From the NCBI GenBank assembly GCA_012517875.1, contig JAAYUB010000077.1:1-64000 (forward strand): a stretch of DNA of 64,000 nt, written 5' to 3'. Every line of letters begins with the position of its first letter. The first letter of the stretch is position 1. Below the pieces are notes generated by a model. That model had not been told where the DNA came from. It did no database searches and worked only from the letters and a program-made list of their open reading frames with translations. Source of the stretch: Acidobacteriota bacterium. GTDB taxonomy: Bacteria; Acidobacteriota; JAAYUB01. The translations under genes were made by a program, and so were the position numbers. Of the stretch, positions 36,023 to 43,714 are shown piece by piece.

Positions 36023-37258
36023 ATGAAGCCCGCTTCGGACAAGAGGAAAAAGCCAGTCGCGGACGCCGGAACGGGCGATGTATTCAAGCGTTGCTACGAG
36101 TACACCCGTCCGGAGCAGTTCAAATCGCTGGGACTGTATCCGTATTTCACCGCCTTCAGCGGGTATGTGGGCACCGACCCTATCGTGATGATGAATGGCT
36201 CCCAGGTGCTCATGTTTGGCTCCAACAACTACCTGGGCCTCACCTGCCATCCCAAGGTCAAGGAAGCGGCCGTTGCCGCCATCCAGCGGTATGGCACCGG
36301 CTGCTCCGGTTCCCGGATGCTGAATGGGACCCTGGATATCCATCTCCAACTTGAAGAAGAGCTGGCCGCCTTCTGCGGAAAGGAAGCGGCGGTGCTCTTC
36401 AGCACCGGGTTCATGACCAACGGCTGCCTGTCGAGCCTGTTGGGCCGCGACGTGTTCGCGGTGCTGGACAAGAGCGTCCATGCCAGCATCATCTACGGCA
36501 CCATGGCGTCCTTCAGCAAGAACCACCGCCGTTTCAAACACAACGACATGCAGGACCTGGAGCGCGAGTTGGCCGGCTTGCCCGCCAACCGGGGCAAGAT
36601 TGTCGTGGTGGACGGCGTGTTCAGCATGGAGGGCGACACGGCGCCGCTCGACCGGATCGTTCCGCTGTGCCAGCGGTACGGCGCCCGGCTCTACGTCGAT
36701 GAGGCCCACGGCATGGGGGTGCTGGGCGAACACGGCATCGGTACGGTGGAGCATTTCGGTGTCACGGCCGACACCGACATCATCATGGCCACATTCAGCA
36801 AATCGTTTGCCTCCACCGGCGGCTTCATCGCTTCCGAACGCGCGGTGGTGGAGTATTTGAAACACCACTCCATGCCGTTCATCTTCTCGGCCAGCATGCC
36901 GGCGCCGTCGGTCGCCGCCGCTCGGGCCTCGCTACAGATCATCAAGGACGAACCGGAGCGCCGTCAGAAGTTGCTGCGCAACGCCCAACTCATCCGGGAG
37001 GGCCTCACCGCACTTGGTTTCGAGGTCATTCCCGGCATCACGCCCGTCGTGCCGGTGATCGTCGACGACGAGCTGCTACTCTGCCAGATCCACAAGGAAC
37101 TCCTCGCCAACGGCATCTATACCAATCCCATCTTCAAGCCCGCCGCCGACCGCTGCATGGTCCGGATCAGCTGCATGGCCACCCACAACGAGTCGCAGAT
37201 TCAGCAACTGCTCGAGGTCATGGCCAAGCTGGGCAAGTCTTTCGGCATCATCCACTGA
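36023..37258 (+). CDS. Serine palmitoyltransferase-like alpha-oxoamine synthase
   Basis: A 411-residue PLP enzyme that joins an acyl-CoA (or acyl-ACP) to an amino acid with loss of CO2. LMFGSNNYLGLTCHPKVKE near residue 68, GTGCSGSRMLNGTLDIHLQLE near 92, VVDGVFSMEGDTAPL near 197, YVDEAHGMGVLGEHG near 230 and MATFSKSFASTGGFIAS near 262 (Schiff-base Lys) are clear. The TFSKSFAS form and the N-terminal YPYFTAFSG segment favour serine palmitoyltransferase over biotin (BioF) or threonine-degradation (Kbl) members. The next genes, a reductase and a PAP2 enzyme, agree with a sphingolipid pathway. AGGAG is 6 bases ahead of the ATG. Confidence 0.8.
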   Translation: MKPASDKRKKPVADAGTGDVFKRCYEYTRPEQFKSLGLYPYFTAFSGYVGTDPIVMMNGSQVLMFGSNNYLGLTCHPKVKEAAVAAIQRYGTGCSGSRMLNGTLDIHLQLEEELAAFCGKEAAVLFSTGFMTNGCLSSLLGRDVFAVLDKSVHASIIYGTMASFSKNHRRFKHNDMQDLERELAGLPANRGKIVVVDGVFSMEGDTAPLDRIVPLCQRYGARLYVDEAHGMGVLGEHGIGTVEHFGVTADTDIIMATFSKSFASTGGFIASERAVVEYLKHHSMPFIFSASMPAPSVAAARASLQIIKDEPERRQKLLRNAQLIREGLTALGFEVIPGITPVVPVIVDDELLLCQIHKELLANGIYTNPIFKPAADRCMVRISCMATHNESQIQQLLEVMAKLGKSFGIIH

Positions 37259-37259
37259 C

Positions 37260-38252
37260 ATGCGACTGGCCCTTGTCACGGGAGCCACGGGTTTCATCGG
37301 CCGCCATCTCGTCCCTCTGCTCCTGGAACGCGGTGACGCGGTTCGAGTCGTGGTCCGCAATCCGGCCAAGTTCTCGGCGCTGTTTCCGGATTCCCGCAAT
37401 ATCGAGACCGTGCCGGGAGATTTGGCCGACCCGGCGTGCGCCGCACGGGCCGTGGTCGGCGCCACCCACGTGTACCACCTGGCGGGGGTCACCAAGGCGT
37501 TCCATCCCGCATCGTACTACCAGGGCAACGTCGAATCCACCCGGACATTCGTCGCAGCGATCCTCGCCTCGGCCCACGCCCCGGAGCGTTTCCTGCACGT
37601 GAGCTCGCTGGCGGCCATGGGGCCCGGCGCCACTCCCGAGCCGCCTCCCGACTACGCCTCCCCCGCTCCCCTGACCCATTACGGCCGAAGCAAGCTGGAG
37701 GGCGAAGCGGCGGTCCGGCCGCTGGCGGCTGTTTGTCCGGTGACCGTGTTCCGCCCGCCGGTGGTGTTCGGACCGGGCGACACCGATGTGCTGCATTTTT
37801 TCCGCGCCGTCGCCCGGGGCTGGCTGCCCATCATCGGTCACGACCGGAAGCGCGTGTCCGTGGTGTACGCGCCGGATCTCGCCGCCGCGATGGTGGCCGC
37901 AACCGGCGCGGACGCGGCAGTGGGCAAAACGTACTATCCATGCTACACTGAAAGCTACCGGTGGACCGAGTTGGGCCGGATCGCCGCCGGAGCACTGGGC
38001 CGGACCTGCCGCCCGGTGATCATCCCGATCCCCGTTGTGTGGTTGGTGGCCCTGATGGCCCAACTCGCCGGACGCATGATGCGGAAGCCGACGATTCTGA
38101 ACCTGGAGAAGGTCCGCGAGATGCGCGCGTCTTACTGGGTGTGCTCACCGGCGGAAGCGGCGCGGGATTTCGGATTCCAACCCCGGTGGACCATCGACGA
38201 GGCGATCCGCCAAACGATCGACTGGTACAAGGACCATGGACAGCTCGCCTGA
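37260..38252 (+). CDS. NAD(P)-dependent epimerase/dehydratase-type reductase
   Basis: A 330-residue extended short-chain dehydrogenase. ALVTGATGFIGRHLV at residues 4-18 is the GxxGxxG cofactor loop. HYGRSKLEGE near 140 is the YxxxK catalytic pair, and FRPPVVFGPGD near 163 fits the family. A hydrophobic stretch (IIPIPVVWLVALMAQLAG) near 260 suggests membrane association. Bacterial ceramide pathways use a reductase of this superfamily (CerR) after serine palmitoyltransferase, so this protein probably reduces a 3-keto intermediate. That assignment rests on context. It starts one base after the previous stop and overlaps the next gene by 17 bp. Confidence 0.82.
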   Translation: MRLALVTGATGFIGRHLVPLLLERGDAVRVVVRNPAKFSALFPDSRNIETVPGDLADPACAARAVVGATHVYHLAGVTKAFHPASYYQGNVESTRTFVAAILASAHAPERFLHVSSLAAMGPGATPEPPPDYASPAPLTHYGRSKLEGEAAVRPLAAVCPVTVFRPPVVFGPGDTDVLHFFRAVARGWLPIIGHDRKRVSVVYAPDLAAAMVAATGADAAVGKTYYPCYTESYRWTELGRIAAGALGRTCRPVIIPIPVVWLVALMAQLAGRMMRKPTILNLEKVREMRASYWVCSPAEAARDFGFQPRWTIDEAIRQTIDWYKDHGQLA

Positions 38253-39225
38253 CTACGTCCGAACTGAAAACCAGGCCCTGGACCGACCCGGCCTGCGACC
38301 GGCCGACTTGGCCGTGCTGGTGTTCATCGGTCTGCTGAGCCTGCTGGTCCTGCTCAACTACCGGGAGATTCCCTCCGCCAACCGGCTGCTCATGGTCCAC
38401 GTGTTCATCGCGTCGATTCTCATCTACGCCGCCCGGTTCCCCGTCATCGGCTCCCCCTGGTGGATCAAGGCGATTCGCCTGTGGCACCCGCCGGTCTTCA
38501 TCACCGTCCTGTTCGGGCATCTCGTGGAGATCATTCCGGCCGCCACCGCCGCCGACCGCGATCAGCTCCTGATTCGCTGGGACCTGTGGCTCTTCGGGCA
38601 GCATCCGTCGGTGTTCCTGAACCAGTTCCAGTTCCCCCTGCTCACCGAGTTGCTGCAGTACGTCTACACATGCTTTTACTTCATCCCGCTTGGACTGGCC
38701 ATCGTGATCGTTGCCAGGCGCCGGCTGGGGCTTTACGACTACTTTTATTTCCTCATCTGCTACGGCTTCTTCTTCTCCTACCTGGGTTATTTTCTGATTC
38801 CTGCCGTCGGGCCGCGGTTCACCTTGCAGCCGCTCTACGCCGAGCCGTTGCAGGGAGTCCTGCTCTACGACCACATGGTGAATCTGCTCAATTACCTGGA
38901 GTCGGTGAACCGGGACTGCTTCCCATCGGGCCATGTGATGATGACCCTGGTGACGCTCCACTTTGCCTGGCGGCACGAAAAAACCGCGTTCCGCGTGCTG
39001 CTGCCGCCCGGCCTTCTTCTGATTGTGGGCACGGTCTACCTGCGCTACCACTATCTGGTGGATCTGGTGGCGGCGTTGGGCTGGTATCTGTTCGTGTTCT
39101 ACACGGCGCCTCACCTCTACCGGATGGCGCTTCGGGTGGTGTTCGCCCCGAGCCGGCAGCCCGTCTGGGGGCGCCCCTTCGCCCCGGCCAAGAGCCGTCC
39201 CGCCGCCTGGGAAGATGAGAAGTAA
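38236..39225 (+). CDS. PAP2/Aur1-like phosphotransferase
   Basis: A 329-residue membrane protein with about six hydrophobic segments. The C-terminal half has SYLGYFLIPAVGPR near 185-198, DCFPSGHVMMTL near 228-239 (PSGH with the phospho-accepting His region) and YLRYHYLVDLVAAL near 264-277 (HxxxD). This pattern suits the inositol-phosphorylceramide-synthase (Aur1)-like branch of PAP2 better than plain lipid phosphatases, which carry SRxxxxxHxxxD. Placement directly after the serine palmitoyltransferase-like and reductase genes suggests headgroup transfer to a ceramide-like lipid. The head group cannot be told from the sequence. Confidence 0.8.
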   Translation: MDSSPDYVRTENQALDRPGLRPADLAVLVFIGLLSLLVLLNYREIPSANRLLMVHVFIASILIYAARFPVIGSPWWIKAIRLWHPPVFITVLFGHLVEIIPAATAADRDQLLIRWDLWLFGQHPSVFLNQFQFPLLTELLQYVYTCFYFIPLGLAIVIVARRRLGLYDYFYFLICYGFFFSYLGYFLIPAVGPRFTLQPLYAEPLQGVLLYDHMVNLLNYLESVNRDCFPSGHVMMTLVTLHFAWRHEKTAFRVLLPPGLLLIVGTVYLRYHYLVDLVAALGWYLFVFYTAPHLYRMALRVVFAPSRQPVWGRPFAPAKSRPAAWEDEK

Positions 39226-39898
39226 TCCCCTGCGCGTTTGCGCATCGCGTGGCTGCGGCCGGGTGTCTGTTTTCTCATTCAGATTTCAATCCAGAATGTT
39301 TCCGACATCCCGGGCGGTACGTCCCCTGACGGTCTTGCCGTCCGCCTGTCGGCAGATCGCCTTCATCCCCGGTGCTGCTGACACCGCAGCGGGGATTCCG
39401 GGGGGCCCGACCGGTTCCACCGGTTTCGCCGTAAAGCGGAACCCGGTGACGGACACTCCCGAGCAGGCGTTGCCGCAGGCGGCCGGGCTGGCCCAAGACC
39501 GCGGACTTCGGAAGCCCGCCCAGTCCGACTCTGTTGCAGCATCATGTTCCCCTCGGACATGCCCATTCCCTCCCCGGCCGGCCGGTACCCCACGGCCCCG
39601 CATTCTGATTACATGTCGTCGCTGCGCTTCAGATAAATTTTTTGGATTTTAGAAAAAACAATGGATACATGGCAAGAAAAAATATCAAATTTATGTATAT
39701 AATTAATTATATATTCGCAACACACCATACTAGAAGTACTTCTTCTTTTTCCTGCGGCTAACGTCCGAATGCATGCGGCGGATGGTCGGCGGCGTACCAT
39801 CACGTCAAGCAAACAAAAACTCCCGCGGAACCTAAGCTCCCCGGGAGTTAATTCCTCAGCAATGACCGGTCCTGCCGGACCAGACGGATGCATTTCCG
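39226..39898. other. Intergenic region between the PAP2 gene and the secreted protein gene
   Basis: No gene is supported. Bases 39226-39620 are GC-rich without a credible frame. Bases 39625-39740 are strikingly AT-rich (ATAATTAATTATATATTC at about 39699-39716). A terminator for the minus-strand neighbour lies at 39811-39849. Confidence 0.6.
39811..39849 (-). terminator. Rho-independent terminator of the secreted protein gene
   Basis: Arms AACTCCCG (39818-39825) and CGGGAGTT (39842-39849) pair perfectly around a 16-nt loop that can pair further. On the minus strand the stem is followed by TTTTTGTTTG. It lies about 50 bp beyond the stop codon of the gene at 39899-41014. Confidence 0.85.
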
Positions 39899-41014
39899 CT
39901 AGAAGCAGGTGTCGGGGTTGTCCGCGGTGTTGCGGTCGGACAGATGCGACCGGTTGTCGAACCCCGGCTGCTGGTAGAACCCCACCGCCCGGCCGTGCAG
40001 GCTGTCGTACACCACGTACAGGGTCCACGGCGTGCCCCGCGGGTTCATGAACACGTACACTCCGGCCCGCTCCACCACCTGCGCCGTCCCCTCGTACTCG
40101 CCGGCGTCGGGACCCGTGAGCACCCGGAACAGGAACGTCCCGTCGGCGTTGATGCAGAGCTTCGAGCGGCCCAGGTCGTCGACGAAGATGAAGTCCCGGG
40201 GCGCGCCGCAGTTCGCCATCAGGTACAGAATGGCATTGTGGAAGAGGGTCGGGGCGTCGCCGGCCACTTTATCTCCATCGCCACCAATGAACATGTTCAT
40301 GCCCACGATGCAGCCGTTGACGGCCACCGCCGGGAAACCGTCCGCCCAGCTGGCCACCAGCTCCGCGCCGGAGACCAAAGTGACTTCTTCGCGAAGCATT
40401 TCACTGAGATTGCTCACGCCATCCATGATGGGATGCCCCGCCTGGTACACTCCCAGCGTGATGGGGAAGAACAGACCGTTGCTGATTCCGCCCTGATAGG
40501 GGCTGTAGCCGGGGCTGAGTATCCGTCCCTCAATTCCCCAGGGGTTGCCGGGCAGATTCCAGCTGCTGCAGCACATGATCAGCCGGCCGCCGGCGTCCAC
40601 GTAGTCCGCCAGCGTGTCGCCCATGGCCACGCGGTCCAAATACGCATGGTTGCTCCAGGCGATGACGACATCGTACGTGAGCAGGAAGTCGACGGTGGGG
40701 ATTGTCCCGCCAGGAAGAGCGCCACCCGCGTAATGCCAGTCCACCGCCGCAATGTCCGGATAGGCCATCAGCGGCGCGGCCATAGTGCCGATCCCGTCAT
40801 CGGCATTCACGATGAGCACGCGGATCCCCTCAGCCTGCTTGGCGGGGAGCGGTTCCTGCACCGGGGCATCCAGGCCGTGCCCGCGCACGATGAGACTCGG
40901 CCGGCCAAGGAGGCCGTCGGAGAATTTACGGGGCGCCGGAGGGAACTTGGCCGCGGCGGCGACGCCGGCCAGCAGCATCAGGCAGAGAGCCAACAAGACG
41001 AATCGGTTGCGCAT
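39899..41014 (-). CDS. Secreted protein with GATase1/ThuA-like fold
   Basis: A 371-residue exported protein with a signal peptide at 1-22 (FVLLALCLMLLAGVAAAA). Residues 65-260 resemble a class I glutamine-amidotransferase-like Rossmann domain: IRVLIVNADDGIGTMAAPLM, FLLTYDVVIAWSNHAYL, LADYVDAGGRLIMCCSSWN and GHPIMDGVS, then LFHNAILYLMANCGAPRD. The usual catalytic Cys-His pair is not obvious, so it may be non-enzymatic. Residues 275-350 form a separate beta-rich tail. AGGAG lies 5 bases ahead of ATG 41014, a TATAAT box is at 41051-41056, and a terminator follows, so it is a single-gene transcript. Confidence 0.72.
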   Translation of the reverse strand: MRNRFVLLALCLMLLAGVAAAAKFPPAPRKFSDGLLGRPSLIVRGHGLDAPVQEPLPAKQAEGIRVLIVNADDGIGTMAAPLMAYPDIAAVDWHYAGGALPGGTIPTVDFLLTYDVVIAWSNHAYLDRVAMGDTLADYVDAGGRLIMCCSSWNLPGNPWGIEGRILSPGYSPYQGGISNGLFFPITLGVYQAGHPIMDGVSNLSEMLREEVTLVSGAELVASWADGFPAVAVNGCIVGMNMFIGGDGDKVAGDAPTLFHNAILYLMANCGAPRDFIFVDDLGRSKLCINADGTFLFRVLTGPDAGEYEGTAQVVERAGVYVFMNPRGTPWTLYVVYDSLHGRAVGFYQQPGFDNRSHLSDRNTADNPDTCF

Positions 41015-41315
41015 ATTATCTCCTAAATCTGCTTATGGATTTTTTTGGCCATTATACGACATGGAGGTGGACAAGAGAATGGTGAATGTCTGAAAAGGTG
41101 AATGGGGGGAGGCCGCATTCAATAATCATTATTCATTGGTCGTTGATCAATTTTGGTGAATCGGTGAATGGGTGCAAAGACATAGTACCCATTTCTTACT
41201 TTACATCCGAGCCGATGTCTGATATCCAACAAACAGCAGATCAAGCGCCGACGCATGAAGACGGTGTGGGAATCAGGACGGAGCTCCAACGCAACCGCTG
41301 AGGAGGAACCGACCA
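41015..41315. other. Divergent intergenic region
   Basis: This region separates the minus-strand secreted protein from the plus-strand histidine kinase. It holds the TATAAT box at 41051-41056 and a 13-bp inverted repeat AATAATCATTATT at 41121-41133. No gene is supported. Confidence 0.55.
41051..41056 (-). promoter_or_regulatory. -10 element for the secreted protein gene
   Basis: The minus strand reads TATAAT, 36 bp before ATG 41014. The matching -35 is weak (TTCTCT at a 17-bp spacing). Confidence 0.45.
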
Positions 41316-42797
41316 ATGCATCTGTCCCAACTGGCCAGCGCGTCCATCGCCACCATCTTTTTCACCCTCACCGCCTACTATCTCCCCCGGGTGATCTTCG
41401 TCTACCGGCGGATCGACCGGTATTTCTACTACGCCATCACGACCCTGTGCGGGGGGCTCTTCTCCCTTTTCGGCCTGGTGCTCAGTACTCCTCTGCCGGA
41501 CGACGCCGTGCTGCTGTTCCACCGCCTGCGGATGGTGGCGCTGCTGCTCACCATCGTCTTCTGGATGTTCTGCACCTACGCCATCTTCTTCAAGGAGAAG
41601 AGCTGGATCCCGCGGGGCGCGCTGGCCGTGTCGGTGTTCATCATCTGCACCATCCCGTCGGACCTGTACGTGTCGCTGCCGGTGCGCCACGTCCACGTCG
41701 AGTGGCTGGGTATTCCGTTCGACTACCGCTTCGGGCAGACCAACGTGTTCTATTCCGTCTACGCGGTGTGCCTGCTGGCCTGCTTCAGCGTCTCGCTGAT
41801 CAAGGTGATAACCAGCCGCATCGAGCTGCGCATGAAGGTGCTGGGGGTGCTGGCCTTCCTGCCCGGCGTACTGGGCGCGGTGCACGACTTCCCCATCGCC
41901 CACGGCTACAAATCCGGGGTCATGATCAACGAGTATATCGCCTTCCTGTTCCTCATCGCCACGTCCGTCGTGTTCCTGACCGAGGATGAGCAGAACCACC
42001 GCACTCTCCAGAACAAGGCCGTGGAACTGGAGCGCAAGGTCCGGGAGCGGACCGAGCAGCTCGAGCGGCTCAACCGCGAGCTGGCCGGCATGAACGAGGA
42101 TCTGCGCAAGGCCAATGAGCTCAAGAGCGAACTGCTGGGAATCGCCGCCCACGATCTAAAGAACCCGCTCCAGTCGGTCATGGGCTACGGCGAGCTGATC
42201 AGCAACGCGTCCAACGTGAACGAGAAGATTTTCCGCTACGCCAACCTGATCCACCTGTCGTCGCAACGGATGCTGGCCCTGGTGAACGAGCTGCTGGATG
42301 CGACGGCCATCGAGTCGGGCAAGCTGGAGCTGCAGCGGCAGCCGCTGTCGCTGGCCCGGCTGGCCGAGGCGGCGGTGTCCGCATATCACGACGCGGCGGC
42401 GCACAAATCGCAGACGCTCCGGCTGGATGTCGCGGACACCGGCTCGGTGGACGCCGACGCGAGCCGCCTGCGCCAGGTTCTGGACAACCTGCTGAGCAAT
42501 GCCGTCAAATACACCCCGCCGGGTAAAACCATCACAGTGCGGATCGGGACGGACGGCGGCCGGGTGCGCTGCGAGGTCCGGGATGAAGGGCCAGGTCTGT
42601 CCGAAGACGATCGCGCTCAGGTGTTCGGGAAATTCCACCGCCTGTCGGCCAAGCCCACCGGCGGCGAGTCGTCGGTGGGGCTGGGCCTGTTCATCGTGAA
42701 GCAGCTCGTGGACGCTCACGGCGGCCGCGTCGGGGTGGACAGCCCGCCGGGCGGCGGAGCAGCGTTCTGGTTCGAACTGCCAGCGGCTGGAGCGTGA
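41316..42797 (+). CDS. Membrane sensor histidine kinase with N-terminal 7TM-like region
   Basis: A 493-residue sensor kinase. Residues 1-225 hold about seven membrane helices, resembling the 7TM histidine kinase N-terminal region. A coiled coil follows (VELERKVRERTEQLERLNREL, near 232-262). The kinase core has GIAAHDLKNPLQSVMGYGEL near 277 (phospho-acceptor His), DNLLSNAVKYTP near 390 (N box), VRDEGPGLSEDD near 423 (G1) and VGLGLFIVKQLVDAHGG near 457 (G2). No response regulator is next to it. GAGGAGG precedes ATG 41316. The selenoprotein candidate starts 4 bp after its stop, so the two are probably translated from one mRNA. Confidence 0.9.
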   Translation: MHLSQLASASIATIFFTLTAYYLPRVIFVYRRIDRYFYYAITTLCGGLFSLFGLVLSTPLPDDAVLLFHRLRMVALLLTIVFWMFCTYAIFFKEKSWIPRGALAVSVFIICTIPSDLYVSLPVRHVHVEWLGIPFDYRFGQTNVFYSVYAVCLLACFSVSLIKVITSRIELRMKVLGVLAFLPGVLGAVHDFPIAHGYKSGVMINEYIAFLFLIATSVVFLTEDEQNHRTLQNKAVELERKVRERTEQLERLNRELAGMNEDLRKANELKSELLGIAAHDLKNPLQSVMGYGELISNASNVNEKIFRYANLIHLSSQRMLALVNELLDATAIESGKLELQRQPLSLARLAEAAVSAYHDAAAHKSQTLRLDVADTGSVDADASRLRQVLDNLLSNAVKYTPPGKTITVRIGTDGGRVRCEVRDEGPGLSEDDRAQVFGKFHRLSAKPTGGESSVGLGLFIVKQLVDAHGGRVGVDSPPGGGAAFWFELPAAGA

Positions 42798-42801
42798 CGC
42801 G

Positions 42802-43296
42802 ATGGCCTTCATGCAGCTTCTCAACCAGCATTCGGCGATGGTGTTCGGCGGGCTGGTCTTTGGGGGCTGGGCATTGACGCTGGCGCTCCGGCGTGCGCGG
42901 CGGGCGCACTGGGCGACGTTCGGGGCGGCGCTGCTCGCCGTCGCCGGAACGTGGCTGCTGCTGCGCCCGCACTCGGGCGGCGGCGCGGTTCCGCTGGACG
43001 TGGCCGGGGGAGCCGCACCGCTGGGCCAGCCGGTGCTGGTGGAGGTGTTCTCCGACCTTTGAATGGCCTGCCTCGCGGCCAGGCCCCTCGTGGACGGGCT
43101 CGAGAGGGAATGGACCGGCGGCCGGGTGATCCGGGTGGACATCCGCAGCGTCGAGGGAGGTGCGTTTGCCGCGAAGCACGGCTTGACGCTCACCCCTTCA
43201 TTCATTCTCTTCGACGGCGCCGGCGGGGAGGCGGGCCGATGGACGGGCCGTCCGCCCGCACTCGGCGACATCGCCGCGGCGTTAGACAATCGCTAG
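42802..43296 (+). CDS. Membrane-anchored thioredoxin-like selenoprotein candidate (UxxC)
   Basis: Read through TGA 43060-43062, the frame encodes 164 residues. Two hydrophobic segments (12-31 and 37-55) precede a thioredoxin domain. PVLVEVFSDL ends at residue 86, TGA is codon 87, and MACLAARPLVDGL follows, so TGA takes the place of the first Cys in CxxC. VIRVDI and LTPSFILFDGAGGEAGRWTG near 134-153 give the thioredoxin beta strands and the cis-Pro. The only encoded Cys is the second of the motif. The frame stays open on both sides and a hairpin lies 21 nt downstream. GGAG is 9 bases ahead of ATG 42802. The alternative is a recent nonsense mutation or an assembly error; then two fragments (42802-43062 and 43063-43296) would result. 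Confidence 0.75.
43063..43108 (+). promoter_or_regulatory. Candidate bacterial SECIS element
   Basis: Just after TGA 43060-43062, two alternative hairpins are visible. The better SECIS fit pairs 43084-43090 with 43101-43108: seven base pairs, one bulged A at 43105, and a 10-nt apical loop TGGACGGGCT that starts 28 nt after the TGA and has G at its second position. The other pairs 43065-43070 with 43080-43085 (GGCCTG with CAGGCC). The two overlap at 43084-43085. Folding energy was not calculated. Confidence 0.55.
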
Positions 43297-43490
43297 GCGG
43301 GGATCCCCACAAAGTCACGAAGAATACAAAGTTTGTTTGAGCTGACCGGATCTGACGGTTCAATTTCCAATTTCAGATTCCAGCCGAATCGCCACGACAC
43401 CACGCCCCGTCGAAATCAAAAAATCGCTATTCAAACTCGAGTCTTGAAATCGTGCACGCTTCCGAGAAAACAGACCGCGTGAGAACGAAC

Positions 43491-43547
43491 CTCGATCACG
43501 ATTACGATCACGATTACGATCACGACTACGAACCACGAGCACGAAGG
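43491..43547 (+). repeat. GATTAC/GATCAC dispersed repeat, copy A1
   Basis: Successive hexamers GATCAC, GATTAC, GATCAC, GATTAC, GATCAC, GACTAC lead into GAACCACGAGCACGAA. The 6-nt step and the closing ACGAGCACGA segment recur in copies C and D at 56364 and 58518. Confidence 0.75.
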
Positions 43548-43575
43548 ATGGGGACAAGAACGAGTCTCTAGCCTC

Positions 43576-43609
43576 AATTACGATCACGATTTCGAATCAA
43601 GAGTGCGAA
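43576..43609 (+). repeat. GATTAC/GATCAC dispersed repeat, copy A2
   Basis: A shorter copy: ATTACGATCACGATTTCGAATC, then AAGAGTGCGAAG. It lies 28 bp after copy A1. Confidence 0.6.
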
Positions 43610-43661
43610 GGACTTGAAACTCCTATCTCCGAATTGTTCACTGTTTACTGTTCACCGCACA

Positions 43662-43692
43662 CTAAAAAGAAGGCTCCCCCGGAGGGGAGCCT
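43662..43692 (-). terminator. Rho-independent terminator of the TonB receptor
   Basis: A 9-bp perfect stem (43671-43679 with 43684-43692) and a CGGA tetraloop are followed on the minus strand by TTCTTTTT. It lies 22 bp beyond the stop of the TonB-dependent receptor. Confidence 0.92.
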
Positions 43693-43714
43693 TTGGTACC
43701 GGAATCGGGATCGG

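Larger units (their letters stand above)
43297..43714. other. Intergenic region with dispersed repeat and terminator
   Basis: No gene is supported. Two copies of the GATTAC/GATCAC repeat occupy 43491-43547 and 43576-43609, and the TonB receptor terminator is at 43662-43692. Confidence 0.7.

Noticed and set aside
39286-39603. A 105-codon frame on the minus strand in the GC-rich spacer
   Set aside because: No ribosome site, domain or codon bias supports it, and overlapping open frames occur in several other frames of the same stretch.
43491-43612. CRISPR-like array in the GATTAC repeat
   Set aside because: The units are 6 nt long with no unique spacers and no cas genes, so it is simple sequence, not CRISPR.
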